DNA of 64,000 nucleotides from Paenisporosarcina antarctica (lineage in GTDB: Bacteria; Bacillota; Bacilli; Bacillales_A; Planococcaceae): positions 1,928,001-1,992,000 of the forward strand of contig NZ_CP038015.1 in NCBI RefSeq assembly GCF_004367585.1. Direction: 5' to 3'. Position numbers and translations under genes: made by a program. The first letter of the stretch is position 1, and each line of letters opens with the position of its first letter. A model generated the notes under the pieces. The model searched no databases. It worked only from the letters and a program-made list of their open reading frames with translations, and had not been told where the DNA came from. Positions 26,598-36,465 of this stretch are shown in pieces.

Positions 26598-27863
26598 TTA
26601 TTTATTGAGCGGACTATCTTGAAGTTGAAGAACAGCAGAGAGGATCGCAAACTTAACATGTTCATAGGTTAATCCCCCTTGGATATATACTGTATAAGGA
26701 GGACGTAATGGTCCGTCAGCAGTTAATTCAATACTTGATCCCTGAACAAAAGTTCCTGCTGCCATGATGACATCGTCCTTATAACCCGGCATATATGCAG
26801 GTTCTGGAGAAAAATGAGCATTTATTGGAGAATTAGCTTGTATAGCCCGACAAAATTGTATCATTTGTTGTGCCGTTTTGAATGATACAGACTGTATTAA
26901 GTCTGTCCGCTTTTCAAGATAATGAGGTGATGTATTCATCCCTATTTTTTCGAGCATGGCCGATGTGAAAATTGCTCCTTTAACTGCTTGTGCCACAACA
27001 TGAGGCGCTAAGAAAAAGCCTTGATACATATCTCCTAATGTATTTAAGGAAGCACCTGCCTCGCCTCCTATACCAGGTGAAGTCATTCGATAAGCACACA
27101 TATCAACATACTTTTTCTGCCCTGTTATGTATCCCCCCATTTTCGCAAGACCACCACCAGGATTCTTAATAAGGGAACCAGCCATTAAATCAACCCCTAC
27201 ATTCGTTGGTTCAAGCTTTTCTACAAACTCACCATAACAATTATCAACGAAAATAATTGCTTGTGGTTTAATGGAGCGAATTTTTTTTGTCATTTGTTTA
27301 ATTTGATCAACAGTAAATGAAGGACGATTAGCGTATCCCTTTGAGCGTTGAATGGCAACCACTTTTGTTTTTGATGTAATCGCTTGCTCTACTTTTTCCC
27401 AATCAACATCACCGTTATCTTGTAAATCTATGTGTCGATATGAAATATTAAAGTCTTTTAAAGAACCGGTGTCATGCTCTCCACCATCAACAATTGCTTG
27501 TAATGTGTCATATGGTTTGCCCGTTATATATAGTAATTCATCTCCAGGTCGGAGCACGCCAAATAAACTGATGGTTATTGCATGTGTTCCTGAAATTATT
27601 TGATGTCTTACAAGCGCAGCTTCAGATCCAAATACTTCAGCATACACACGTTCTAAATTATCCCTTCCTTCATCATCATAGCCATATCCATTTGAAGGAT
27701 GTAAATGAAAATCACTTACTTGATGTTTTCTAAAAGCTGTAATGACTTTTTCCTGATTGAAGAAAGCAATACGATCGGCTGTCTCATGTTGCTCTGATAC
27801 TAGTTGTTCAATATGTTTTGCTTCATTTAATAAGTTCGTTGTTAATACTGATTGAAACGTCAT
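26598..27863 (-). CDS. ynbB: YnbB-like PLP-dependent enzyme (aluminium resistance / methionine gamma-lyase-like family)
   Basis: The 421-residue fold-type I PLP enzyme belongs to the family once called aluminium resistance protein. Seen segments are HPSNGYGYDDEGRDNLERVY near the N-terminus, VRHQIISGTHAI, IFVDNCYGEFVE with the cofactor-binding aspartate, and the lysine region MAGSLIKNPGGGLAKMGGYI. The true substrate in Bacillus is not established. It lies directly upstream of glnR on the same strand, as ynbB does in B. subtilis. About 35 bases separate it from the glnR operator. Confidence 0.88.
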   Translation of the reverse strand: MTFQSVLTTNLLNEAKHIEQLVSEQHETADRIAFFNQEKVITAFRKHQVSDFHLHPSNGYGYDDEGRDNLERVYAEVFGSEAALVRHQIISGTHAITISLFGVLRPGDELLYITGKPYDTLQAIVDGGEHDTGSLKDFNISYRHIDLQDNGDVDWEKVEQAITSKTKVVAIQRSKGYANRPSFTVDQIKQMTKKIRSIKPQAIIFVDNCYGEFVEKLEPTNVGVDLMAGSLIKNPGGGLAKMGGYITGQKKYVDMCAYRMTSPGIGGEAGASLNTLGDMYQGFFLAPHVVAQAVKGAIFTSAMLEKIGMNTSPHYLEKRTDLIQSVSFKTAQQMIQFCRAIQANSPINAHFSPEPAYMPGYKDDVIMAAGTFVQGSSIELTADGPLRPPYTVYIQGGLTYEHVKFAILSAVLQLQDSPLNK

Positions 27864-28002
27864 AATTTATTCCTCAATTCTTCTATTTCCTTATTCTATC
27901 TTATCATACCTATTTAAATAGAATATAAAACCAAAATAGTTGTAATAGCATATATATCTGCTATTATTATATCGGTTCTAATGAATTTTGGAGGAATGTC
28001 AA

Positions 28003-28620
28003 GTGGCTTGGGAAGTGTTAAGTATTATTGGAACAATTGCATTTGCTGTATCAGGGGCAATTGTTGCTATGGAAGAAGAATATGATTTGTTCGGTGTATA
28101 TTTACTCGGAATTGTGACTGCCTTTGGTGGAGGAGCAATTCGGAATTTATTAATAGGAGTACCCGTCTCAGCACTATGGGAACAAGAAATGATGTTTCAA
28201 ATTGCCCTTTTTGCAATTACAGCTGTCTTTTTATTCCCACTGAAATTATTAAAACATTGGAATCGCTGGGGGAAATTCTTCGATGCAATTGGACTTTCTG
28301 CTTTTGCAATTCAAGGGGCATTATTCGCTGTACACCTTGGACTCCCTATAAGTGCAACCGTTGTCGCTGCAGTATTAACAGGTTCAGGAGGCGGGATCGT
28401 TCGTGATGTCTTGGCCGGACGGAAACCACTTGTACTTAAAAATGAAGTGTATGCAGTATGGGCAGCAATTGCAGGTTTAGTTATTGGTTTTGACCTTGCT
28501 ACAGACGATATTTCGCTCTATATTTTGTTTGTATTGATGACTGTCTTACGAGTTGTCTCCTACTTATATAATTGGCGTTTGCCATTTCGTTCTTTACTTG
28601 AAACAGAAAAAGCAGATTAA
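28003..28620 (+). CDS. TRIC-type cation channel family protein (UPF0126)
   Basis: The protein of about 205 residues contains two tandem repeats of three membrane segments, with a glycine-rich arginine motif in each: AFGGGAIRNLLIG and GSGGGIVRDVLAG. This is the hallmark of the prokaryotic TRIC family, which form trimeric channels permeable to monovalent cations. A GTG start at 28003 is preferred because GGAGG is eight bases before it; the in-frame TTG 15 bases upstream overlaps that site. Physiological role in Bacilli is not known. It is the only plus-strand gene in this block. Confidence 0.88.
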   Translation: MAWEVLSIIGTIAFAVSGAIVAMEEEYDLFGVYLLGIVTAFGGGAIRNLLIGVPVSALWEQEMMFQIALFAITAVFLFPLKLLKHWNRWGKFFDAIGLSAFAIQGALFAVHLGLPISATVVAAVLTGSGGGIVRDVLAGRKPLVLKNEVYAVWAAIAGLVIGFDLATDDISLYILFVLMTVLRVVSYLYNWRLPFRSLLETEKAD

Positions 28621-28645
28621 CTCGGTTCCGAGTTAATCTGCTACT
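28608..28645. terminator. Bidirectional terminator between TRIC gene and rhodanese gene
   Basis: GCAGATTAACTCGG pairs with its complement around the TRIC stop codon. The hairpin is close to perfect and is followed by TACTTTT on the plus strand. It ends at the rhodanese stop, so it may serve both genes. Confidence 0.8.
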
Positions 28646-28648
28646 TTT

Positions 28649-28948
28649 CTATATTTCAACTTCACCTTGCCAGTCTAACATACCGCCAGACATGTTCGTT
28701 ACATCAAACCCTTGACCTTCTAGGAATTGACAAGCCATTCCACTACGTCCTCCAGAACGACAAATAATTACGTATTCCTTCGTTTTGTCTAAATCTTGGT
28801 ATTTGAATTCTACTAATCCTAATGGAATATGTTCTGCACCAGGTATTATACCTTTAGCAACTTCATCCGCTTCGCGAACATCAATCATATGAACTTTTTC
28901 ACTAGCTTCTAGCTTTTCTTGTAATTTTTCAGGTTGAATCGTTTTCAT
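28649..28948 (-). CDS. Single-domain rhodanese-like sulfurtransferase
   Basis: The 99-residue protein is one rhodanese domain. The persulfide-forming cysteine lies in the loop YVIICRSGGRSGMACQFL, preceded by HMIDVREADEVAKGIIPGA and followed by NMSGGMLDWQGEVE. It probably moves sulfane sulfur in the cytosol; the acceptor is unknown. The start at 28948 is chosen for GGAGG eight bases upstream. The frame continues 48 bases further without a ribosome binding site. It is separated by about 80 bases from hfq. Confidence 0.9.
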   Translation of the reverse strand: MKTIQPEKLQEKLEASEKVHMIDVREADEVAKGIIPGAEHIPLGLVEFKYQDLDKTKEYVIICRSGGRSGMACQFLEGQGFDVTNMSGGMLDWQGEVEI

Positions 28949-29026
28949 TTTTAATTCCTCCAATAAGTGGTTTATAATAATATAATATACCCCCACAGGT
29001 ATATTGTCAAATGACTTGTTTATTGG

Positions 29027-29254
29027 TTAAGTTTCATCCATTGTTATTACTACTGATTTTGCAGGTACGAATGTAGAAATGGCGTGTTTATAAATGAGTT
29101 GCTGTTTACCATCAGATTCTAATAACACCGTAAAGTTATCGTAGGATTTGATAATTCCTTTTAACTGAAAACCATTTAATAAAAATACAGTAACAAATAT
29201 ACTATTTTTGCGAAACTGATTTAAACAAACATCTTGAATATTTATTGGTTTCAT
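29027..29254 (-). CDS. hfq: RNA chaperone Hfq
   Basis: Hfq is a hexameric Sm-like RNA-binding protein that helps small RNAs act or protects them. The 75-residue sequence has Sm1 in [20 protein letters not shown] and Sm2 in [14 protein letters not shown], the latter carrying the YKHA motif that forms the proximal RNA-binding site. It lacks the long C-terminal tail of enterobacterial Hfq, as usual in Bacillales. It follows miaA by about 70 bases, the conserved miaA-hfq order. Confidence 0.96.
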   Translation of the reverse strand: MKPINIQDVCLNQFRKNSIFVTVFLLNGFQLKGIIKSYDNFTVLLESDGKQQLIYKHAISTFVPAKSVVITMDET

Positions 29255-29324
29255 AATTGTACTTCCCCCTGTATGAACTAAATGTGTGGTGCGTTTATTT
29301 AATTACTTTTGATAGTATTCGCTT

Positions 29325-30254
29325 TTAATGACCAGATTCCTGCATTTCATTTATTATTTTTGAAAGTAATTCAGACATGTTGACATCAGGTTCAATCCAT
29401 GTGATTGGAAATTTATTACGGAAGTAAGTGAGCTGACGCTTTGCATATCTTCGTGAATTTTGTTTAATTTGTTCAACCGCTTCTTCTAAAGAAATACCAT
29501 TTCTAAAATAAGCGTATATCTCTTTATAGCCTATTGCTTGTACTGCTTGTACATCTATAATTCCATTGTCCCATAGTTGCCTGGCTTCACTAACTAAGCC
29601 CTGCTCAATCATATTACTAACTCGCATATTAATTCGTTCATACAATTGTTCTCGATCAACATGTAAACCTAAAATCACATGGCGATACATTGATTCACGA
29701 CCTTGATTTTGAGGATTAGCCGATTTAGTAGTATCAGAGTGCTCGGCAATTTCTAAAGCACGTACAACTCGACGCGTGTTATTCGGATGAATCACTGCCG
29801 CACTTTGAGGATCAATTCGTTGAAGCTTTTCATGCATCGCTTCAGGTCCTAGTTTTTTTAGTTTCTCATAGTATGCATTTCGAACTGCTTCATCCACACG
29901 GTCTTCCGTAAACTGAAAGTCGTATAAAACCGATTGTATGTATAGTCCTGTACCCCCTACGAGAATTGGCAACTTTCCTCTTGTTCGAATTTCAGCTATT
30001 TTGGCTCGAACCAATTGTTGGAATTCAGCAACTGAAAAAGAGTCTGTTGGCTCTTTTATATCTAGTAAATGGTGAGGAATGTCTTCCATCTCTTCCGGCG
30101 TGATTTTTGCTGTACCAATATCAAGACCTTTATATACCTGCATAGAATCCCCATTAATAATTTCTCCATTCAACAATTTGGCAAGTTTAATGGACAACGC
30201 AGTTTTTCCAGATGCAGTAGGTCCAACTATTGCCAGTACTTCTATATTGATCAT
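29325..30254 (-). CDS. miaA: tRNA dimethylallyltransferase
   Basis: MiaA adds a dimethylallyl group to N6 of A37 in tRNAs reading UNN codons; MiaB, also in this window, then methylthiolates it. The 309-residue protein has the P-loop [30 protein letters not shown], the tRNA-contact segment [16 protein letters not shown] and [14 protein letters not shown]. The start at 30254 is preferred: its ATG overlaps the upstream hydrolase stop as ATGA and has GGAG before it, whereas an ATG 15 bases earlier does not. It is part of a glpD-hydrolase-miaA chain. Confidence 0.96.
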   Translation of the reverse strand: MINIEVLAIVGPTASGKTALSIKLAKLLNGEIINGDSMQVYKGLDIGTAKITPEEMEDIPHHLLDIKEPTDSFSVAEFQQLVRAKIAEIRTRGKLPILVGGTGLYIQSVLYDFQFTEDRVDEAVRNAYYEKLKKLGPEAMHEKLQRIDPQSAAVIHPNNTRRVVRALEIAEHSDTTKSANPQNQGRESMYRHVILGLHVDREQLYERINMRVSNMIEQGLVSEARQLWDNGIIDVQAVQAIGYKEIYAYFRNGISLEEAVEQIKQNSRRYAKRQLTYFRNKFPITWIEPDVNMSELLSKIINEMQESGH

Positions 30255-31171
30255 TTTTTCTCCATCCATTTCATGACGAGATTAAAAGTATCTTCTTTTC
30301 CAATATCGTGTAATAATTCATGCCTTTTATCTTCTACTAACACCACAGTAATATCAGTTAATCCTGCTTTTTTATATTGTTTGGCAACTATCCACAGTTT
30401 TTTTCCGTTTCTGCTGACAGGGTCTATTGTTCCAGCTATCATTAAAATTGGTATGTTTTTTGGAATACGCTCAATTTCTATGTTGTCATGAATGATACTG
30501 AGTCCATTGATTAAATCGATAAAAAGTTGGTTACTCGGAACAAACCCACACAAAGGATCCTCAACATATTTTTGAACTTCTGATTGATCAGAACTTAACC
30601 AATCGAAATCAGTTTGCGATTCTTTAAATTTTCCATTAAAATTACCAAATGTCATTTTATTTAGAAAAGGATTCTCAGCTTGCTTTCCTTTGATGAGTGC
30701 AAATCCTTGCGCAAAAATTTTACCTATTTTACCAGTTAAACCTGTTGGTCCATCCGTTCCTGATAGGACAATTTTTGATACAGACTGACCGTATTTTTGA
30801 ATATAGCGCCTCCCAATAAATGAGCCCATACTGTGGGCAAAAAGAATTGGACTTTCACAAGTTATATCCTTACGAACAGCTTGTAAAACTTCCCTTACAT
30901 CTTCCGTCACTCGTTCAAAGCCATCCTTATTGGCAAAAAATCCGAGTGGACTTTGTTTTTTTCCTGTTTGTCCATGCCCACGATGGTCATGCCCAGATAC
31001 CATATATCCTTTTTCCACCAAAATATGAGCAAACTCTTCATAACGGCCAATATGCTCTGCCAAGCCATGTAATATATGAACATGTCCAATTGGTGAATCC
31101 TCTGGTTTATATACTTCTGTATAGATTTCATGTCCATCTGACATTTTTACATAATAAATACTTTTAGCCAT
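30251..31171 (-). CDS. Alpha/beta hydrolase of the monoacylglycerol lipase / S33 type
   Basis: The 306-residue cytosolic protein has the serine-hydrolase elbow in [16 protein letters not shown] and the oxyanion region in [17 protein letters not shown], with [12 protein letters not shown] between them. The acid is likely the Asp in [12 protein letters not shown] and the histidine lies in DKRHELLHD. This fits the PldB / monoglyceride lipase group. The ATG overlaps the glpD TGA as TGATG, and its own stop overlaps the miaA start, so all three are translationally coupled. Placement after glycerol-3-phosphate dehydrogenase suggests glycerolipid breakdown, but that is inference. Confidence 0.85.
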   Translation of the reverse strand: MAKSIYYVKMSDGHEIYTEVYKPEDSPIGHVHILHGLAEHIGRYEEFAHILVEKGYMVSGHDHRGHGQTGKKQSPLGFFANKDGFERVTEDVREVLQAVRKDITCESPILFAHSMGSFIGRRYIQKYGQSVSKIVLSGTDGPTGLTGKIGKIFAQGFALIKGKQAENPFLNKMTFGNFNGKFKESQTDFDWLSSDQSEVQKYVEDPLCGFVPSNQLFIDLINGLSIIHDNIEIERIPKNIPILMIAGTIDPVSRNGKKLWIVAKQYKKAGLTDITVVLVEDKRHELLHDIGKEDTFNLVMKWMEKK

Positions 31172-32820
31172 CAAGAATTCTCCTCTCGAAATGATGTTGT
31201 TGCTTTAATTTGTTTATCCAAATCAAATCGATAAAAATCCAATTGGTTTTCTGAATATCCAAGTTGTGATTTCATCATTTGACACACTTGCTCTTTATAT
31301 TCATGTACTTCTTCAATATTGAAATATAAATTACCTGTTCGTCGAACAAAAAAATCAGCTGGAGTACATGCCATTTCATATTGGATAGCATAATCCAGCC
31401 TTGAAGCTATAGGTAACGGCAATCCATAAGTATTGTCTTTGTGAACAACTGCAAAGTCATATAATTTGTCAACATTCGTTCCATAAAAGGCTGCAAGATG
31501 TTGAGCTTCATCATATGTTAAGCCATATTTTTCACCTTCAAGTGCTTTCTTTTCAATAAAGGATATAAAACATTTAGAACCTCCAAAATCCCCACCAGAC
31601 AATTGAAGATGTTTTGTAACAGAAGGTCCAAAAGAAGAGACTCTGCCGTTTCTCTTTACACGCTCAACGACCAATTCAGCCATTTTTCTGTACCCAGTTA
31701 ACTTACCTCCAGCTATTGTAACAAGTCCACTTGCAGACTCCCAGATTTCATCTTTACGAGAAATCTCTGACGGATTTTTTCCTTTTTCATAGATAAGAGG
31801 TCTGATACCTGCCCAAGTAGATTCTACTTGCTGTTGAGTTAATTGGATGCTTGGGAACATAAAAGCAATTGCATTTAATATGTATGTGACATCCTCACTC
31901 GTCGCAATAGGATTTTTTGGATTTTCTCCATAAAAAGTATCTGTCGTTCCAACGTATGCTTTACCATTTCTGGGTATCGCAAACATCATTCGACCATCAG
32001 GGGTATCAAAGTAAACGGCTTGTTTTAAAGGGAAAACTGATTGGTCAACTACCACATGAACACCTTTTGTCATATGAAGTTGTTTACCATTTTCAATTGA
32101 ATCCTTTGCACGAACACTATCTACCCAAGGTCCCGTCGCATTGACAACATTTTTGGCAAGAATGGTTGCAGTTTCACCAGAAATTTGATCCACTACATCA
32201 ACTCCAATAATTTTACCTTGTTGGTAGACAAATGATTGTGCTTTAACATAGTTTACGCAAACTGCACCTTTTTCAGCCGCCTTTTTGATTACTTCAATCG
32301 TCAATCGAGCATCATCCGTTCGGTATTCAACGTAGTAACCAGCTCCACGAAGTCCATCAGTTTTTAGAAGGGGCTCTTTTTTCTTCGTTTCCCCAGTTGA
32401 TAACATTTGACGTCGTTCAGCACGTTTTACTCCAGCTAAAAAGTCATACACTCTAAGCCCAACAGACGTTGAAATCGGTCCAAATGTACCACCTTTGTGA
32501 AACGGTAGGAGCATCCATTCAGGCTCTGTTACATGAACTGCATTTTCATAAACGATTTCACGTTCTCTACCCACTTCAGCAACCAATTGTATTTCAAATT
32601 GTTTTAAATAACGAAGGCCACCGTGCACGAGTTTTGTAGAACGACTAGAAGTACCTGCAGCAAAGTCTTGCATTTCAACTAACGCAACGGATAGTCCTCT
32701 CGTTACTGCGTCAAGAGCAATACCCGCTCCAGTGATTCCACCACCAATTATAAGTAAATCAAATTCAAAGGTATTTAAAGTTCGAATAATTTTTGAACGT
32801 CCTCCTGCTGAAAGCATCAT
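31171..32820 (-). CDS. glpD: Aerobic glycerol-3-phosphate dehydrogenase
   Basis: GlpD oxidises glycerol-3-phosphate to dihydroxyacetone phosphate at the membrane, passing electrons to menaquinone through FAD. The 549-residue protein has the dinucleotide motif [17 protein letters not shown], then [20 protein letters not shown], a typical GlpD signature, and [15 protein letters not shown] near residue 380. The start at 32820 is chosen because GGAGG lies eight bases upstream. No glpF, glpK or glpP gene is present nearby. I could not recognise a GlpP antiterminator hairpin in the leader. The downstream hydrolase is coupled to it. Confidence 0.95.
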   Translation of the reverse strand: MMLSAGGRSKIIRTLNTFEFDLLIIGGGITGAGIALDAVTRGLSVALVEMQDFAAGTSSRSTKLVHGGLRYLKQFEIQLVAEVGREREIVYENAVHVTEPEWMLLPFHKGGTFGPISTSVGLRVYDFLAGVKRAERRQMLSTGETKKKEPLLKTDGLRGAGYYVEYRTDDARLTIEVIKKAAEKGAVCVNYVKAQSFVYQQGKIIGVDVVDQISGETATILAKNVVNATGPWVDSVRAKDSIENGKQLHMTKGVHVVVDQSVFPLKQAVYFDTPDGRMMFAIPRNGKAYVGTTDTFYGENPKNPIATSEDVTYILNAIAFMFPSIQLTQQQVESTWAGIRPLIYEKGKNPSEISRKDEIWESASGLVTIAGGKLTGYRKMAELVVERVKRNGRVSSFGPSVTKHLQLSGGDFGGSKCFISFIEKKALEGEKYGLTYDEAQHLAAFYGTNVDKLYDFAVVHKDNTYGLPLPIASRLDYAIQYEMACTPADFFVRRTGNLYFNIEEVHEYKEQVCQMMKSQLGYSENQLDFYRFDLDKQIKATTSFREENS

Positions 32821-32835
32821 GCATCTCTCCTCCAT

Positions 32836-33185
32836 TTAAATAGACGTGTTGCTTCTACTACTTTTTGCCAACCGCCGAGTTATTCTAGAAATCAGGCATA
32901 TGCACTTTTCACCAGAAAGCTTCCATTCACAACTATTCATTTAAACTTGAGAACTATTAACCCAAAATCCATTTAACGGAAATTTAAGGTATATTTTCAA
33001 AAGAAACTTTATCCATTAATTATACTATTTTTCCTGTTTGAATGTACAAAAAACGCACCATTCAATCGGGTAGAACTAATAATGATGCTTATATTTTTCT
33101 GTAGTAATATTTAGAACCCTTTTACTAACTACGTTACATAAAAGTAATTGAGACCTTAATAATAAATATATTTAGTTTATTGCTG
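32836..33185. other. Divergent intergenic region between glpD and the Mn transporter
   Basis: About 470 bases separate the two divergent transcription units. The right-hand end holds the transporter promoter and operator listed next. The glpD side has a moderately GC-rich patch near 32865-32880 but no hairpin I could define. No ORF is supported. Confidence 0.4.
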
Positions 33186-33214
33186 TTGCTTAAACGAGTT
33201 TATTCGCATATAGT
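33186..33214 (+). promoter_or_regulatory. Promoter of the Mn/metal ABC transporter operon
   Basis: TTGCTT is followed after 17 bases by TATAGT. The -10 lies about 90 bases before the first ATG of the operon. Confidence 0.6.
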
Positions 33215-33229
33215 TGTTCTAAGGAAACT
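33211..33229 (+). promoter_or_regulatory. MntR-like operator
   Basis: TAGTTGTTCTAAGGAAACT resembles the MntR site of B. subtilis mntA (TTTGCATGAGGGAAACT type) and overlaps the -10 and start region of the promoter. Repression by Mn-loaded MntR would follow from that position. The match is by eye only. Confidence 0.5.
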
Positions 33230-33304
33230 TTTTTTCGGACGGGAAATATTTTATTTAAAATCATATGATTTGAACAATAGATTTATTATTAGGAGGAATT
33301 AGTT

Positions 33305-34048
33305 ATGGCAACAGCAATAGCCGTTAACGATTTATTTGTTTCGTATAACGGTACCGAGGCTTTAAAGAATGTCAGTTTTACAGTTGAGGAAGGTAAATTG
33401 GTTGGTATTATTGGACCAAACGGTGCAGGGAAATCGACTTTGTTAAAAGTTTTATTAAATCTAATAAAAAAAGATAACGGAAAAGTTGAAATACTAGGAA
33501 AATCGATTAAGGAAATGAAAACAAAAGTTGCTTATGTTCCTCAACGAAGTAATATCGACTGGGATTTTCCGATTACAGTTATTGATACTGTATTACTCGG
33601 TACTTATCCAAACTTGGGCATCTTCAAGCGTCCAAAAAAAGAACATAAGTTATTAGCTATGGAGTGTTTAGAAAAAGTAGGGATAGCAGAGCTTTCTAAA
33701 CGTCAAATAGGAGAACTTTCAGGTGGACAACAGCAAAGAGTATTCCTTGCTCGAGCATTGGCACAGAAACCTGAGATGTATTTTCTTGATGAACCGTTCG
33801 TAGGTGTTGATGTCACTAGTGAGGAGAAAATTATCTCGATATTAAAAGAGCTTCGAGATAACGGAAAAACTGTAGTCGTTGTTCATCATGATTTAAGTAA
33901 AGCCAGTGATTATTTTAATGAACTAATTTTGTTAAACAAAGAGCTAATCGATCATGGGGACGTTGAAAAAGTATTTCAACCACAAGTCTTAAGTAGAGCA
34001 TACACAAATCAATTTCCTACATTGATTGGAGATGAGGTTAAAGTATGA
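33305..34048 (+). CDS. mntB: Manganese-type ABC transporter ATP-binding protein
   Basis: This 247-residue ATPase drives metal import. It shows Walker A GPNGAGKSTLLKVL, the ABC signature ELSGGQQQRVFLARALAQ, Walker B MYFLDEPFVGVD and the switch histidine in VVVHHDLSKAS. The stretch AYVPQRSNIDWDFPITV is characteristic of the Mn/Zn cluster-9 family, closest in my memory to MntB. Operon order is ATPase, permease, binding lipoprotein, with the permease ATG overlapping this stop as ATGA. GGAGGAATT precedes the ATG. Metal specificity (Mn rather than Zn or Fe) is inferred from motifs and the operator. Confidence 0.85.
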   Translation: MATAIAVNDLFVSYNGTEALKNVSFTVEEGKLVGIIGPNGAGKSTLLKVLLNLIKKDNGKVEILGKSIKEMKTKVAYVPQRSNIDWDFPITVIDTVLLGTYPNLGIFKRPKKEHKLLAMECLEKVGIAELSKRQIGELSGGQQQRVFLARALAQKPEMYFLDEPFVGVDVTSEEKIISILKELRDNGKTVVVVHHDLSKASDYFNELILLNKELIDHGDVEKVFQPQVLSRAYTNQFPTLIGDEVKV

Positions 34049-34911
34049 TGAATTTTATTGAAGCGCTCATCCATTATGGGTTTTTACAAAAAGCCTTACT
34101 TACATCCATTATGGTTGGTATTATTTGTGGGGTAATTGGATGCTTTATCATTTTAAGAGGGATGGCATTAATGGGGGATGCAATCTCGCATGCCGTACTT
34201 CCTGGTGTGGCATTGTCTTATATTTTGGGTATAAACTTCTTTTTTGGAGCTGTATTCACTGGATTAATAACAGCGTTAGGTATTGGGTTCATTAGTAATA
34301 ATAGTAGGATTAAGAATGACGTATCAATTGGTATCATGTTCACAGCTGCATTTGCATCTGGGATTATTCTTATTACATTTATGAAAAGCAGCACAGATTT
34401 GTACCACATTCTTTTTGGAAATGTACTCGCCGTACGTCCATCTGAAATGTTGTCAACTCTAATCATTGGAATCTTCATTCTTGTTAGTATTTATGTCTTT
34501 TATAAGGAACTTCTTGTTAGTTCGTTTGATCCAACGATGGCAGCAGCATATGGATTACCAACTAAAGTTATTCATTATTTCTTAATGGCACTTCTAACAT
34601 TAGTAACAGTAGCTTCTTTACAAACAGTTGGTATTATTCTAGTTGTAGCAATGCTTATTACGCCGGCATCAACTGCTTATTTATTAACAGATCGGCTGTG
34701 GGTAATGCTCTACCTTTCCGCTGGAATCGGTGTGTTGTCAGCCATACTCGGATTGTATTTTAGCTATACCTACAATTTAGCATCAGGTGCGACCATTGTA
34801 CTTGCTGCAACTGTTTTATTTATTCTGGCATTTTTATTTTCACCAAAACAAGGCTTAATATGGCGCGCAATTAAAAGTGCACGAAAAAGAGAAATGCATT
34901 CACAATCATAA
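34045..34911 (+). CDS. mntC: Metal ABC transporter permease (ABC-3 family)
   Basis: The 288-residue membrane protein has about eight hydrophobic helices and the ABC-3 motifs CFIILRGMALMGDAISHAVL near residue 35-54 and GIILVVAMLITPASTAYL near 205-220. It forms the translocation pore with the ATPase encoded just before it. The start codon overlaps that gene's stop, so translation is coupled. Only one permease gene is present, implying a homodimer, whereas B. subtilis has two (mntC and mntD). The tail ends with a basic KSARKREMHSQS. Confidence 0.85.
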   Translation: MMNFIEALIHYGFLQKALLTSIMVGIICGVIGCFIILRGMALMGDAISHAVLPGVALSYILGINFFFGAVFTGLITALGIGFISNNSRIKNDVSIGIMFTAAFASGIILITFMKSSTDLYHILFGNVLAVRPSEMLSTLIIGIFILVSIYVFYKELLVSSFDPTMAAAYGLPTKVIHYFLMALLTLVTVASLQTVGIILVVAMLITPASTAYLLTDRLWVMLYLSAGIGVLSAILGLYFSYTYNLASGATIVLAATVLFILAFLFSPKQGLIWRAIKSARKREMHSQS

Positions 34912-34930
34912 ATTATATTGGGGGATTAAG

Positions 34931-35875
34931 ATGAAAACTATAAAATATGTTACAGGCATCATGAGCATCATATTGCTCCTACTTATTTCAGCGTGTGGAA
35001 AAGATGATGAAAATGCTAATAAAGATCCTAACGAACAAATCCATGTCATTGCTACCTATTCAATTATTTACGATATTGTTAAAAATGTGGGTGGAGATCG
35101 AGTAGAGATTCATACGCTTGCTCCAGTTGGTTCTAATCCTCATGAATATGATCCGCTTCCAAAAGATGTTCAACTAACAACAGATGCGGATGCCGTATTT
35201 TACAATGGACTTAATTTAGAAGCAGGAAACTCTTGGTTTGAAAAATTATTACTCACTGCCAATAAAGGTGAAAAAGACTCACCTGTGTTTCAGATGAGTG
35301 AAGGTGTTCAACCAAAATATTTGACCACTAAAGGGAAAGAATCTGAAGAAGACCCTCATGCATGGTTAGATATTCGTAACGGAATTAAATATGCTGAAAA
35401 TGCTAGAGATGGATTGATTAAAGTTGACCCAGAACATGCAGATGTATATGAAAAGAACGCTAAAGCATACATTGAGAAACTTGAAACTCTACATCAGGAA
35501 TCAGTTACGCGTTATAACGAAATTCCAAAAGAACAGCGTCTTTTAATTACAAGCGAAGGTGCCTTTAAATATTTCTCTGAAGCTTATGATTTTGATGCAG
35601 CTTATATCTGGGAAATTAATGCTGAAAATCAAGGATCTCCAGATCAAGTGAAATCAGTAGTTGATTTTATTAATACGAAAAAAGATGCTGTATTATTTGT
35701 TGAAACGAGCATAGATCCTCGTAGTATGGAAACAGTGTCTGCTGAAACTGGAGTACCGATCTACGGCAAAGTCTTTACTGACTCCATAGGTAAGCCCGGT
35801 GAAGATGGTGATACGTATATTAAAATGATGGAATGGAATATTGACACGATTTTTAAAGGCTTGACTGAAAAATAG
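34931..35875 (+). CDS. mntA: Metal-binding lipoprotein of the ABC transporter
   Basis: This cluster A-I solute-binding protein of about 314 residues captures Mn(II) (or a related metal) outside the membrane. A signal peptide with lipobox LLLISACGKD places the acylated cysteine at about residue 22. Metal ligands are seen as histidines in GSNPHEYDPLP and EEDPHAWLDIRNG, a glutamate in ITSEGAFKYF and an aspartate in VETSIDPRSME, giving the His-His-Glu-Asp set typical of MntA/PsaA rather than zinc-specific ZnuA. The ATG at 34931 follows GGGGG; a longer frame from 34877 lacks one and would spoil the signal peptide. Confidence 0.88.
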   Translation: MKTIKYVTGIMSIILLLLISACGKDDENANKDPNEQIHVIATYSIIYDIVKNVGGDRVEIHTLAPVGSNPHEYDPLPKDVQLTTDADAVFYNGLNLEAGNSWFEKLLLTANKGEKDSPVFQMSEGVQPKYLTTKGKESEEDPHAWLDIRNGIKYAENARDGLIKVDPEHADVYEKNAKAYIEKLETLHQESVTRYNEIPKEQRLLITSEGAFKYFSEAYDFDAAYIWEINAENQGSPDQVKSVVDFINTKKDAVLFVETSIDPRSMETVSAETGVPIYGKVFTDSIGKPGEDGDTYIKMMEWNIDTIFKGLTEK

Positions 35876-36036
35876 ATGTGACTGAACCCTTACGAATAAT
35901 AGTTACTATTTCCCTTGTAAAATTACGATTAAGATTCCACATGTTATACTTGTAACTTGTTGGACGATTTTACTGCTACTATTTCTTCCTGCAAGTCATA
36001 TATAATATTAACAATCGAATTGAGAAGGTGAACCTA

Positions 36037-36435
36037 ATGATTGAAATCAAAACATCTACATTAAGTGACGGAGAATTAAATCGTGGCGTTTTTGCAAAAC
36101 GTAATATCAAAAAAGGCGAACTCATTCATGAAGCGCCTGTTCTCCCCTATCCAAATGAACAACATGAACATGTTGAGAAGACGCTTTTAGCGGATTATGC
36201 TTTTGAGTATGGCATAAACCATACTGCATTGGTATTAGGATATGGCATGTTATTTAATCACTCGTACCAACCAAATGCAATGTATGATATTAATTTTGAC
36301 AATCATACTTTTGATTTCTTTGCTTACAAAGATATTAAAGCTGGAGAAGAAGTATTGATAAACTATAACGGAGAAGTCGAAAATGATGACCCATTGTGGT
36401 TCAACGAAGAAAATGAAAACCCAACGAATGACTAG
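36037..36435 (+). CDS. Small SET-domain protein
   Basis: The 132-residue protein is a minimal SET domain, the fold of protein-lysine methyltransferases. Key segments are LNRGVFAKRNIKKGELIHEA at the N-terminus, the cofactor motif MLFNHSYQPNAMYD (NHSxxPN), and AGEEVLINYNGE with the catalytic tyrosine near the C-terminus. No pre-SET, post-SET or substrate-recognition domain is visible. The ATG at 36037 is preferred, with GAAGGTG upstream; an in-frame GTG nine bases earlier is inside that site. Bacterial SET proteins have few known targets. It stands alone with its own terminator downstream. Confidence 0.85.
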   Translation: MIEIKTSTLSDGELNRGVFAKRNIKKGELIHEAPVLPYPNEQHEHVEKTLLADYAFEYGINHTALVLGYGMLFNHSYQPNAMYDINFDNHTFDFFAYKDIKAGEEVLINYNGEVENDDPLWFNEENENPTND

Positions 36436-36465
36436 CAATTGCTAGTCACGTTGGGCTTTTTTTAA
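36419..36465 (+). terminator. Terminator of the SET-domain gene
   Basis: A long stem, CCCAACG plus TGACTAGCA and complements with a two-base bulge, spans the SET stop codon and ends in seven T residues. It also touches the stop of the convergent membrane-protein gene. Confidence 0.88.
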
